A stretch of 64,000 bases of DNA from JAJDOD01 sp050299835 (lineage in GTDB: Bacteria > Pseudomonadota > Alphaproteobacteria > Rhodobacterales > Rhodobacteraceae). The DNA is taken from positions 3,114 through 67,113 of the forward strand of contig JBNKWP010000019.1 in NCBI GenBank assembly GCA_050299835.1, in the 5' to 3' direction. A program made the translations under genes and the position numbers. Under the pieces are notes generated by a model that did no database searches, was not told the origin of the DNA, and worked only from the letters and a program-made list of their open reading frames with translations. Positions 18,556 through 26,494 of this stretch are shown one piece after another. Position 1 is the first letter of the stretch; each line of letters starts with the position of its first letter.

Positions 18556-19401
18556 ATGCGCATCGACAGCCATCACCACTTCTGGGAGCCCGAGCGCCGG
18601 GAATATGCCTGGATGACCGGCGATGCGATGGCCCTGATCCGCCAGCCCTTCGCGCCCGCCGATCTCGCTCCGGAACTTGAAGCGGCGGGGATCGACGGCA
18701 CAATCCTGGTCCAGACCGTTCCCAGCTTCGCGGAGACAGAGGAATTTCTGGCAACCGCTGCCGCCACCGAATTCGTGCGTGGCGTCGTGGGTTGGGTCGA
18801 TCTGACCGACGCTGGCGTGGGAGATGCGCTCGACACCCTTCTGTCACGCCCTGACGGCATGTATCTCAAAGGTATCCGGCACCAGGCCCATGACGAACCT
18901 GACGACGACTGGCTGACGCGACCTGACGTGATCGCGGGCGTCACCGCCTGCACCGTACGCGGTCTCGTTCAGGACCTCCTCGCTAAGGAACCACAGCTTC
19001 CCGCCTGCATCCGCCTCGCCGACGCATTGCCGCAGACGCAATTCGTCCTCGACCATATCGCCAAACCCCGCATCGCAGCGGGCGAGATGGAGCCCTGGCG
19101 CGGCTTGATCCGCGACCTCGCCGAACGTCCAAACGTCGTTGTGAAACTCTCGGGCATGATAACCGAGGCGGATTGGGCGGCGTGGACCATCGACGATCTG
19201 AAACCCTACGCTCAGATCGTATTCGACGCCTTCGAAACCGAGCGTGTCCTTTTCGGGTCGGACTGGCCGGTCTGCCGTCTCGCTGGCAGTTACATGCAGG
19301 TGACGGAGACGGCGGAGGCGCTGACCGAAGCTCTCACGCCGGAGGAGAAAGCGCAGGTCTTCGGTGGCAATGCTGCGCGGATTTACCGGCTCGACCTCTG
19401 A
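18556..19401 (+). CDS. Amidohydrolase family protein (COG3618, lactonase-like)
   Basis: The 281-residue protein starts MRIDSHHHFWEPERREYAWM, the metal-binding start of the amidohydrolase_2 family that includes L-fuconolactonase and related sugar lactonases. Other blocks are QFVLDHIAKP, VVVKLSGM and RVLFGSDWPVCRL, where the Asp is a likely catalytic residue. It is preceded by GGGAGGA. It stands alone, convergent with hemN with only three bases between the stops. The lactone it hydrolyses cannot be told from context. Confidence 0.82.
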   Translation: MRIDSHHHFWEPERREYAWMTGDAMALIRQPFAPADLAPELEAAGIDGTILVQTVPSFAETEEFLATAAATEFVRGVVGWVDLTDAGVGDALDTLLSRPDGMYLKGIRHQAHDEPDDDWLTRPDVIAGVTACTVRGLVQDLLAKEPQLPACIRLADALPQTQFVLDHIAKPRIAAGEMEPWRGLIRDLAERPNVVVKLSGMITEADWAAWTIDDLKPYAQIVFDAFETERVLFGSDWPVCRLAGSYMQVTETAEALTEALTPEEKAQVFGGNAARIYRLDL

Positions 19402-19404
19402 CCT

Positions 19405-20754
19405 TCAGATCGCAAGGCTTCCCTGGGATGACTTTTCCGAGACCGCCGCGCTGGCGATGATGCGCGCAAGGCTGGCCGCTTCCGGTCGAATTGCAATCGT
19501 TTCGCCGGTGACTTCAAGCGCGTCGGGAAACCGCTCTTTCAGGGAGGTCTCGATCGCCTCGATCTGGCGCACAAACAGGGGATGTCTGGTTTTGAGTTTG
19601 TCGCCCTCGAAGCCTCCCCGACACATGATGTCCTGAACGAGGTCGGACATCATCCTGTCGATGCTGTGCATGCTGTACCCGCGATGTCCGGCAAGTCCGC
19701 CGGTCTGGATGCGCTCGGCATAGGCCGCCGTGGCAACCGCGTTCTGCACGTAACCTCCGGGCAAATGGGAGATCGAGGAGGCGCCGAAGCCGATCAACGT
19801 CTCGCAGGGATCGTCGGTGTAGCCCTGGAAATTTCGGCGTAGCGCCCCTTCATTCGCGGCGCGGGTCAGACTGTCCTCGGCGGTGGCGAAATGATCGATC
19901 CCGATGGGAACAAGGCCGCTGCCCGTCAATTTCTCGCGCGCCATGCTGGCCAGCCGAAACCGCGTTCGCGCGTCGAGCAGTTCTTCCTCGGGGATCATGA
20001 CCTGCCGCTTCGACATATGCGGAACATGCGCATAACCATAAAGTGCAAGCCGGTCCGGGTTCAGCGCAAGAACATGATCGAGTGTCCGGATCAGGCTGGC
20101 CTCCGTCTGTTTGGGCAAGCCGTAAACCAGATCGAAATTCAGGCTCGCGACGCCAAGCTTTCGCAGGTAATCGACGACGTGACGGGTCTGCTCATAGCCC
20201 TGGAGCCGCCCGATGACTTCCTGCACGGGCGGGGCGAAATCCTGGATGCCGATGCTGGCCCGGCCAAGTCGCCAGTCGGCCAGCGTGTCGAGCGTTGCCT
20301 CGGCGGCTTCGGTCGGGTCGATCTCAACCGAGAATTCGAAGTCTTTGGCGGGTTCGAAGCGGGAATAAACCGCCTCGCACAGCCGGTTTACCAGTTCGGT
20401 GTTCAGGATGGTCGGTGTCCCGCCACCAAAGTGGAGCCGGGCCATTTTGATGCCCTTGGGGAGGCGCTCACGCACATTCTGCAATTCGTCGATCAGCGTG
20501 GTGACATAGGCCTCGACCGGTTTCAGCGTGCTCGTCCCCTGGGTCCGGCAGGCGCAGAAATAACAGATCCGGCGGCAGAATGGGATGTGAACATAGATCG
20601 ACACCGGCTTGTCGGCGCTGACCCGTTCCAGCCATTCCGCCTGGTGCCGATGCCCCGCATCCGCCTCGAAACGGTTGGCGGGCGGATAGCTGGTAAAGCG
20701 CGGCACTTTCGCGCGGAACAACCCGTATTTGTCGAGTATCGCTTCATTTTCCAT
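19405..20754 (-). CDS. hemN: Oxygen-independent coproporphyrinogen III oxidase
   Basis: HemN is a radical SAM enzyme that decarboxylates coproporphyrinogen III without oxygen in haem synthesis. The 449-residue protein starts at the ATG at 20752-20754. The iron-sulfur motif is C60-x3-C64-x2-C67 (PFCRRICYFCACR), as in HemN. GGGTPT is the SAM-binding segment and the long HemN C-terminal domain is present. It is divergent from fnrL, and a near-perfect FNR box lies between them, so induction at low oxygen is expected. Confidence 0.94.
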   Translation of the reverse strand: MENEAILDKYGLFRAKVPRFTSYPPANRFEADAGHRHQAEWLERVSADKPVSIYVHIPFCRRICYFCACRTQGTSTLKPVEAYVTTLIDELQNVRERLPKGIKMARLHFGGGTPTILNTELVNRLCEAVYSRFEPAKDFEFSVEIDPTEAAEATLDTLADWRLGRASIGIQDFAPPVQEVIGRLQGYEQTRHVVDYLRKLGVASLNFDLVYGLPKQTEASLIRTLDHVLALNPDRLALYGYAHVPHMSKRQVMIPEEELLDARTRFRLASMAREKLTGSGLVPIGIDHFATAEDSLTRAANEGALRRNFQGYTDDPCETLIGFGASSISHLPGGYVQNAVATAAYAERIQTGGLAGHRGYSMHSIDRMMSDLVQDIMCRGGFEGDKLKTRHPLFVRQIEAIETSLKERFPDALEVTGETIAIRPEAASLARIIASAAVSEKSSQGSLAI

Positions 20755-20788
20755 TTTCGTTGTGTAACCATTCGGCTGTCCGGAAACT

Positions 20789-20802
20789 TTGACGCAGATC
20801 AA
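20789..20802. promoter_or_regulatory. FNR box between hemN and fnrL
   Basis: TTGAC-GCAG-ATCAA matches the FNR consensus TTGAT-N4-ATCAA at 9 of 10 positions. Its centre (20795.5) is 41 bases upstream of the hemN ATG but only 11 bases upstream of the fnrL ATG. This favours activation of hemN and repression or self-limiting of fnrL. Confidence 0.82.
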
Positions 20803-20806
20803 CTGA

Positions 20807-21535
20807 ATGAATGTCGTCCTGAAAGAGCGTGTAAAATGCAGTGATTGCCCGATACGGCATCGCGCTGTCTGTGCCCGATGTGATGATAACGAGTTGGCCT
20901 CTCTCGAGGAGATCAAGTCCTACCGGAGTTTCGAGGCGGGCGAGACGATACAGTGGCGCGGCGACGACCTGCGTTATCTCTCTTCCGTCGTCTTCGGGAT
21001 CGCGACCTTATCCAAAACGCTGGACGATGGGCGCATGCAGATGGTTGGCCTTCTGTTGCCCTCTGATTTCATCGGACGCCCCGGCCGTGACACGCTTGAT
21101 TTCGACGTCGTGGCGGCGACCGATGTGACCCTATGCAGTTTCGAACGCAAACCATTCGAAAAGCTGCTGATCGAGACACCCCATATCTCGCATCGCCTTG
21201 TTGAGATGGCGATGGACGAACTTGACGCTGCGCGTGACTGGATGGTGCTTCTCGGCCGCAAGACGGCGCGGGAGAAGCTGGCGAGCTTCATCCAGATGCT
21301 GGTGCAACGGAGTCATATTGCAGGGACTGACATTCCGGGTCTCACTCTTCCGCTCACGCGGGAGGAGATCGCAAGTTACCTTGGGCTGACATTGGAAACC
21401 GTCAGTCGACAATTTTCCCAGTTTCGCAAGGACGGAATCCTTCATTTCCAGGATCGTCGGCAGTTCACAGTAACGGACCGTGCCGGGTTGATCGAGGCAA
21501 CCGGTGACGACGCAGACGGCGGTGTAATCGTTTGA
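20807..21535 (+). CDS. fnrL: Oxygen-sensing Crp/Fnr regulator FnrL
   Basis: The 242-residue protein has four N-terminal cysteines, of which C14, C22 and C25 (CSDCPIRHRAVCARC) together with the later Cys in DVTLCSFER are placed like the [4Fe-4S] ligands of FNR. A cyclic-nucleotide-binding-type beta barrel follows, then a helix-turn-helix (LTREEIASYLGLTLETVSRQ) with the E-x2-SR recognition pattern for TTGAT. The ATG at 20807 is the only start before the cysteines, since TGA directly precedes it in frame. There is no clear ribosome binding site because the FNR box occupies that position. It controls the flanking cco and hem genes. Confidence 0.95.
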   Translation: MNVVLKERVKCSDCPIRHRAVCARCDDNELASLEEIKSYRSFEAGETIQWRGDDLRYLSSVVFGIATLSKTLDDGRMQMVGLLLPSDFIGRPGRDTLDFDVVAATDVTLCSFERKPFEKLLIETPHISHRLVEMAMDELDAARDWMVLLGRKTAREKLASFIQMLVQRSHIAGTDIPGLTLPLTREEIASYLGLTLETVSRQFSQFRKDGILHFQDRRQFTVTDRAGLIEATGDDADGGVIV

Positions 21536-21545
21536 TCGGCAAGAC

Positions 21546-21559
21546 TTGATTCAGATCAA
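21546..21559 (+). promoter_or_regulatory. Perfect FNR box of the ccoNOQP promoter
   Basis: TTGAT-TCAG-ATCAA is a perfect FNR site. A -10-like TAAACC at 21582-21587 lies about 30 bases from its centre, which fits a class II promoter with a start near 21594. This gives a ~41-base leader to the ccoN ATG at 21635. Confidence 0.92.
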
Positions 21560-21634
21560 GGCCGGATTAACCACCGCTCTCTAAACCCTGCCTCGGAAAG
21601 CTGCGCTTTGGCGCTTGGATTCGGGGAATCGGTT

Positions 21635-23248
21635 ATGGGAAATTACGTTAAACTCATCCTGCTCGGGATGGTCACGATCGTAGCGGCGATTGCGGTCAAC
21701 TGGGGCAGGGACCTTGCATATCAGGTACATGCCTTTCTGATCATGCTGATCTCGGCGGGCATGTTCGTCTGGGTGCTTCGCAACACCGATGAGCCGACGG
21801 CGATGAAGCCGGACCCGAGCGGCTACTATGATGGTGTCGTTCGGGCCGGTGTCATCGCGACCGCATTCTGGGGCGTCGCGGGATTTCTGGTCGGGGTGTT
21901 CATCGCCTTTCAACTGGCCTTCCCGGTCCTCAACTTCGAATGGGGCCAGCCCTTCACCAATTTCGGCCGGCTTCGCCCGCTGCACACCAGCGCGGTGATC
22001 TTCGCATTCGGCGGCAACGCCCTGATCGCGACCTCGTTCTACGTGGTCCAGCGGACCAGCGGGGTCAGGCTCTTTGGCGGCAGGCTCGCCTGGTTCGTAT
22101 TCTGGGGCTACCAGCTCTTCATCGTTCTGGCGGCAACCGGCTATCTGCTGGGCGCGACCCAATCCAAGGAATACGCCGAGCCGGAATGGTATGTGGACCT
22201 CTGGCTGACCATTGTCTGGGTCGCCTACCTGCTGGTTTTCCTCGGCACGATCTTCACCCGGAAAGAGCGACATATCTATGTCGCCAACTGGTTCTACCTG
22301 AGCTTCATCGTCACCGTGGCGATGCTCCACGTCGTCAACAACCTGTCGATCCCGATCAGCTTCTGGGGCTCGCGCTCCGTGCAGGTCTTCTCCGGCGTGC
22401 AGGATGCCATGACGCAGTGGTGGTATGGCCATAACGCCGTGGGCTTCTTCCTGACTGCGGGCTTCCTCGGCATGATGTACTACTTCGTGCCGAAGCAGGC
22501 CGGCCGCCCGGTCTATTCCTACCGGCTTTCCATCATCCACTTCTGGGCGCTGATCTTCCTGTATATCTGGGCCGGACCGCACCACCTGCATTACACAGCG
22601 CTGCCCGACTGGGCCTCGACGCTGGGCATGGTGTTCTCAGTCGTCCTGTGGATGCCCTCCTGGGGTGGCATGATCAATGGTCTGATGACGCTGAATGGTG
22701 CCTGGGACAAACTCCGCACCGACCCGATCATCCGGATGTTCGTCATCTCGCTCGCCTTCTATGGCATGTCGACCTTCGAAGGCCCGATGATGTCGATCCG
22801 CGCGGTCAACTCCCTGTCGCACTACACCGACTGGACCATCGGCCACGTCCACTCCGGCGCACTCGGCTGGAATGGCATGATCGTCTTCGCCTGCCTCTAC
22901 TTCCTGACACCTAAACTCTGGGGCAAGGACAAGATGTACTCGATGTCGGCGATCAACACCCATTTCTGGCTGGCGACCGTGGGCATCGTCCTCTACGCCG
23001 CGTCGATGTGGGTCACCGGCATCATGGAAGGCCTGATGTGGCGCGAAGTCGATGACCAGGGCTTCCTGGTGAACAGCTTCGCCGACACGGTCAGCGCCAA
23101 GTTCCCGATGTATGTCGTGCGCGGCACGGGTGGCCTGCTTTACCTCTCCGGCGCGCTCATCATGTGCTGGAACATGTTCATGACGATCCGGGGCGCGAAG
23201 CCCTACCGGCAGGACGTCGCTGAAATCACCACTGCAGTAAGGGGCTAA
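21635..23248 (+). CDS. ccoN: cbb3-type cytochrome c oxidase subunit I
   Basis: CcoN is the catalytic subunit of the high-affinity terminal oxidase. I use the ATG at 21635 (MGNYVKLILLGMV), which aligns with known CcoN starts and has GGGGA upstream; an in-frame TTG at 21608 is less likely. The 537 residues make about 12 membrane helices. Haem and copper ligands are visible as RPLHTSAVIF, the QWWYGHNAVGFFLT stretch with the CuB His, WAGPHHLHYTALPDW and the TIGHVHSGALGWNG block. The active-site Tyr of cbb3 enzymes is in the later helices. It is first in ccoNOQP under a perfect FNR box. Confidence 0.97.
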   Translation: MGNYVKLILLGMVTIVAAIAVNWGRDLAYQVHAFLIMLISAGMFVWVLRNTDEPTAMKPDPSGYYDGVVRAGVIATAFWGVAGFLVGVFIAFQLAFPVLNFEWGQPFTNFGRLRPLHTSAVIFAFGGNALIATSFYVVQRTSGVRLFGGRLAWFVFWGYQLFIVLAATGYLLGATQSKEYAEPEWYVDLWLTIVWVAYLLVFLGTIFTRKERHIYVANWFYLSFIVTVAMLHVVNNLSIPISFWGSRSVQVFSGVQDAMTQWWYGHNAVGFFLTAGFLGMMYYFVPKQAGRPVYSYRLSIIHFWALIFLYIWAGPHHLHYTALPDWASTLGMVFSVVLWMPSWGGMINGLMTLNGAWDKLRTDPIIRMFVISLAFYGMSTFEGPMMSIRAVNSLSHYTDWTIGHVHSGALGWNGMIVFACLYFLTPKLWGKDKMYSMSAINTHFWLATVGIVLYAASMWVTGIMEGLMWREVDDQGFLVNSFADTVSAKFPMYVVRGTGGLLYLSGALIMCWNMFMTIRGAKPYRQDVAEITTAVRG

Positions 23249-23252
23249 GTCA

Positions 23253-23978
23253 ATGGCACTTATGGAAAAACACGCCATTCTGGAGAAGAGCCCGACACTT
23301 CTCCTCGTCTCCTCGCTTCTCGTGGTGACGGTGGGTGGCATCGTCGAGATTGCACCGCTCTTCTGGCTGGAAAACACCATCGAGGAGGTCGACGGCGTCC
23401 GTCCCTATAGCCCCCTCGAACTTGCGGGGCGGGAGATCTACGTCCGCGAAGGCTGCTATGTCTGCCACAGCCAGATGATCCGCCCGATGCGGGACGAGGT
23501 CGAACGTTATGGCCATTACAGCCTGGCCGCGGAGTCGATGTACGACCACCCGTTCCAATGGGGCTCCAAGCGCACCGGGCCGGACCTGGCGCGTGTCGGC
23601 GGGCGGTACTCCAACGAATGGCATGTGGATCACTTCACCAACCCGCAAAGCGTGGTGCCGGAAAGCGTCATGCCGAAATACGCCTTCCTCATGCGGACGC
23701 CCATCGATGGCGAATATATCGCCGACGTGATGGGCACCCACCGCTTCGTTGGCGTGCCTTACACCGATCAGCAGATCGAACTGGCGCTGACCGACTTCCG
23801 CGCGCAAGCCGATCCGGACGGCGATTACGGCGAGGTCGAAGACCGCTATCCGGGCGCTCCGGTCGGCAATTTCGACGGCCAGCCGGAACTGACCGAGATG
23901 GACGCGCTGATCGCCTATATGCAGGTCCTGGGCACGATGGTCGATTTCTCGACCTTCACGCCCGAGGCAAGCCGGTAG
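23253..23978 (+). CDS. ccoO: cbb3-type cytochrome c oxidase subunit II (mono-haem)
   Basis: CcoO relays electrons to CcoN. The 241-residue protein has one N-terminal membrane anchor (about 14-36) and a periplasmic cytochrome c domain with C68-Y-V-C71-H72 as the haem site. SVMPKYAFL supplies the probable axial Met. TGPDLARVGGRYSNEWH is a CcoO signature. It starts four bases after ccoN. Confidence 0.97.
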   Translation: MALMEKHAILEKSPTLLLVSSLLVVTVGGIVEIAPLFWLENTIEEVDGVRPYSPLELAGREIYVREGCYVCHSQMIRPMRDEVERYGHYSLAAESMYDHPFQWGSKRTGPDLARVGGRYSNEWHVDHFTNPQSVVPESVMPKYAFLMRTPIDGEYIADVMGTHRFVGVPYTDQQIELALTDFRAQADPDGDYGEVEDRYPGAPVGNFDGQPELTEMDALIAYMQVLGTMVDFSTFTPEASR

Positions 23979-23987
23979 GAGGACGCT

Positions 23988-24167
23988 ATGGAAACCTATT
24001 CCCTGATGCGCGAGATCGCCGACAGCTGGGTGCTTCTGGCAATGTTCGCCTTCTTTTTCGGCGCAGCCATTTTCGCCTTCTGGCCCGGGGCGGCCCGGGA
24101 CAGGCAGGACGCGGCGGGCATCCCCTTCCGCAACGACACGACGACCAAGGAGCAAGGCGATGAGTGA
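23988..24167 (+). CDS. ccoQ: cbb3-type oxidase assembly/stability subunit CcoQ
   Basis: This 59-residue frame (METYSLMREIADSWVLLAM...) has one membrane helix (about 12-32) and a polar tail, the CcoQ pattern. CcoQ stabilises the oxidase and the CcoP-core contact. GGAGG precedes the ATG. Its end overlaps the ccoP start by eight bases, so translation is coupled. Confidence 0.93.
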   Translation: METYSLMREIADSWVLLAMFAFFFGAAIFAFWPGAARDRQDAAGIPFRNDTTTKEQGDE

Positions 24168-25011
24168 AGAAGAAAAGCGCCTGGACGAAGAGACCGGCCA
24201 ATATACCACCGGCCATTCCTATGACGGCATCGAGGAGCTCAACACGCCGCTCCCGCGCTGGTGGCTCTGGACTTTCTACGCCACCATCATCTGGGGCGTC
24301 GGCTATACGATCGCCTATCCGGCATGGCCGATGATATCGGGCGCGACAGCTGGCGTGCTGGGCTATTCGACCCGCGCCAATGTGGCCGAGGATATCCTGG
24401 AGCATGAAGCGAAGAACGCGGCACTTGTCGGTGAACTGACCTCCGTCGATATCACCGCCATCGACCCGGCCTCCGACCTGCATCGCTACGGCGTGGCACG
24501 CGGCGGCGCGGTCTTCCGCGCCCAGTGTTCCCAATGTCACGGCTCCGGCGCGGCAGGCGCAAAGGGCTATCCGAACCTCTTGGACAATGACTGGCTCTGG
24601 GGCGGAACGCTGGAGGAGATCGCCTTCACCGTAGAACATGGCATCCGCAACGAAACCGCTGATGCGCGTTACTCCGAAATGCCCGCATTTGGCGATATTC
24701 TGAGCGGCGAGGAAATCGCCGCCCTCGTTGCCCATGTTCAGGCCCTGCCGGAAGGCGCAGGCGAGGAGGGTGCCACGCTTTTCGCCGACAATTGCGCGGC
24801 ATGCCACGGCGACAATGGCGAGGGCAGCCGCGAACTGGGCGCGCCCAACCTGTCGGATGCGATCTGGCTTTATGGCGGCGACGAGGCTACCATTACGGAG
24901 ACCATCACCAATGCCCGCTTCGGCGTTATGCCCGCCTGGGGCCAGCGCCTGAGCGATGCCGATGTGCGCGCCGTCTCGCTCTATGTTCACGCGCTTGGGG
25001 GAGGCGAGTAG
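24160..25011 (+). CDS. ccoP: cbb3-type cytochrome c oxidase subunit III (di-haem)
   Basis: CcoP accepts electrons from soluble cytochrome c. The 283-residue protein has an N-terminal segment with LNTPLPRWWLWTFYATIIWG, the membrane anchor and CcoP signature, then two cytochrome c domains with C123-SQ-C126-H127 and C212-AA-C215-H216. Axial methionines are probably in SEMPAFG and GVMPAWG. It is the last gene of ccoNOQP. Confidence 0.97.
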   Translation: MSEEEKRLDEETGQYTTGHSYDGIEELNTPLPRWWLWTFYATIIWGVGYTIAYPAWPMISGATAGVLGYSTRANVAEDILEHEAKNAALVGELTSVDITAIDPASDLHRYGVARGGAVFRAQCSQCHGSGAAGAKGYPNLLDNDWLWGGTLEEIAFTVEHGIRNETADARYSEMPAFGDILSGEEIAALVAHVQALPEGAGEEGATLFADNCAACHGDNGEGSRELGAPNLSDAIWLYGGDEATITETITNARFGVMPAWGQRLSDADVRAVSLYVHALGGGE

Positions 25012-25111
25012 CGCGCGAACTGATGGTCCGCGCGGCGAAGTTTGATCCTGCTCAGGGTATGTCTTCGCCGCCGGACCTAAAACGCTCGAAACACTCAAGT
25101 CTCAGGTACCA

Positions 25112-26041
25112 ATGACCGACACGTCACAACCGCTTTACTCTGCCCGCGAACCCGTCTTCCCCAGGCGGGTTTCTGGTCGTTTCAGGACCTTCAAATGGAT
25201 CGTCATGATCGTGACGCTGGGCATCTACTACGTGACGCCCTGGATTCGCTGGGACCGTGGCCCGAACCTGCCGGACCAGGCGGTTCTCGTCGATCTTGCC
25301 GGTCGCCGNNNNNNNNNNNNNNNNNNNNNNNNNNNNNNNNNNNNNNNNNNNNNNNNNNNNNNNNNNNNNNNNNNNNNNNNNNNNNNNNNNNNNNNNNNNN
25401 NNNNNNNNTGCGTCAATGTCTGCCCGATGGGGATCGACATCCGCAACGGCCAGCAGATGGAATGCATTACCTGTGCGCTCTGCATCGACGCCTGTGACGA
25501 GGTGATGGAAAAGATCGGCAAACCGCGCGGGCTGATCGACTATCTGGCTCTGGCTGACGAGCCCAAGGAACGGGCAGGGGCCAAACCGCGCCCGATCTGG
25601 CAGCACGCCCTGCGCACCCGCACGATCGTCTACACCGCGCTCTGGTCGCTAATCGGGCTGGCGATGGTCTATGCGCTCTTCATCCGGCCCGAGATCGACC
25701 TGACCGTCGCCCCGGTGCGCAACCCGACCTACGTCACCCTGTCCGACGGGTCGATCCGCAATACCTATGACATCCGTCTGCGCAACAAGCATGGCGAAGA
25801 CCGCCCGTTCCGGATTTCCGTCAAGGGCGACCCGGCCTTCCGTATCGAACTGGAAGGCACCGTATTCCAGACGGTCGATGTGGCGGCCAATGAAACACGG
25901 CTTCAGCGCGTCTACGTGATCACCCCACCCGGTTCGGCCCCGGCAGCGGCGGACAGCACCGATCTGCGATTCTGGGTCGAAGACCTGACGACTGGCGAGC
26001 GTGCCTACAAAGACAGCGGCTTCAACGGAACAGGAGGTTGA
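25112..26041 (+). CDS. ccoG: Cytochrome c oxidase accessory protein CcoG (RdxB), interrupted by an assembly gap
   Basis: The N-terminal part (EPVFPRRVSGRFRTFKW, then a membrane helix YYVTPWIRWDRGP) and the C-terminal part (CVNVCPMGIDIRNG, ECITCALCIDACDEVM, a membrane helix and an Ig-like C-terminal domain) are typical of CcoG, a polyferredoxin that reduces copper for cbb3 oxidase assembly. Known CcoG proteins have about 470-520 residues; the visible parts make only about 275. A 100-N filler covers part of the frame, so about 160-200 further residues, including other membrane helices and the first cysteine cluster, are missing. The reading frame across the gap is not established. Confidence 0.9.
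   Translation: MTDTSQPLYSAREPVFPRRVSGRFRTFKWIVMIVTLGIYYVTPWIRWDRGPNLPDQAVLVDLAGRXXXXXXXXXXXXXXXXXXXXXXXXXXXXXXXXXXCVNVCPMGIDIRNGQQMECITCALCIDACDEVMEKIGKPRGLIDYLALADEPKERAGAKPRPIWQHALRTRTIVYTALWSLIGLAMVYALFIRPEIDLTVAPVRNPTYVTLSDGSIRNTYDIRLRNKHGEDRPFRISVKGDPAFRIELEGTVFQTVDVAANETRLQRVYVITPPGSAPAAADSTDLRFWVEDLTTGERAYKDSGFNGTGG
25309..25408. other. Assembly gap (100 N) inside ccoG
   Basis: Exactly 100 N occur. This is a standard filler length, and comparison with the usual CcoG length says the true missing stretch is probably larger, around 500-600 bases. Confidence 0.97.
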
Positions 26042-26044
26042 GCG

Positions 26045-26494
26045 ATGACTGAAATCAAAGGGTGGCACGTTTTCACCGGCTTCTTCGTCGCCTTCAGCAT
26101 CATCATCGGGGTCAACGTCACCCTCGCCGTCAAGGCGGTGAGCACATTTCCGGGTCTGGAGGTGAAGAACTCCTATGTCGCCTCACAGAGCTTCGACGCA
26201 GACCGCGCCGCACAAACCGCACTGGGTTGGGATGTCGCCGCGGTCGTGGACGGGGACAGGCTCGCCCTTGAAATCCTCCAGGATGGCCACCCGGTCGAAG
26301 CGGAAATCACCTCGGCCACTTTCGGTCGCGCCACGACGGTTGCCAATGACCAGACCCCCGAGTTCACCTTTGATGGCAGCCGCTTCACCGCGCCTATCGA
26401 AGCCGGACCGGGCAACTGGAACCTGCGCCTGACCGCGCTTGCCGCCAATGGGACCGAATTCAAGCAACGCATCATCGTCAAGGTGCTGAAGTGA
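26045..26494 (+). CDS. ccoH: FixH/CcoH family protein
   Basis: CcoH is a single-span membrane protein needed for stable assembly of cbb3 oxidase. The 149 residues start KGWHVFTGFFVAFSIIIGVN, the FixH signature with its membrane helix, and continue with a periplasmic beta-rich domain. It lies between ccoG and ccoI, overlapping the ccoI start by four bases. Confidence 0.93.
   Translation: MTEIKGWHVFTGFFVAFSIIIGVNVTLAVKAVSTFPGLEVKNSYVASQSFDADRAAQTALGWDVAAVVDGDRLALEILQDGHPVEAEITSATFGRATTVANDQTPEFTFDGSRFTAPIEAGPGNWNLRLTALAANGTEFKQRIIVKVLK

Noticed and set aside
21608..21634. Earlier TTG start for ccoN
   Set aside because: Homologues begin at the position of the ATG at 21635, which also has GGGGA upstream and a sensible leader from the FNR-dependent start.
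25039..25056. AAGTTTGATCCTGCTCAGG resembles the start of 16S rRNA (27F primer site)
   Set aside because: It lacks one G of the primer sequence, and nothing after it resembles rRNA. It lies in the ccoP-ccoG spacer and is better read as a degenerate FNR site.
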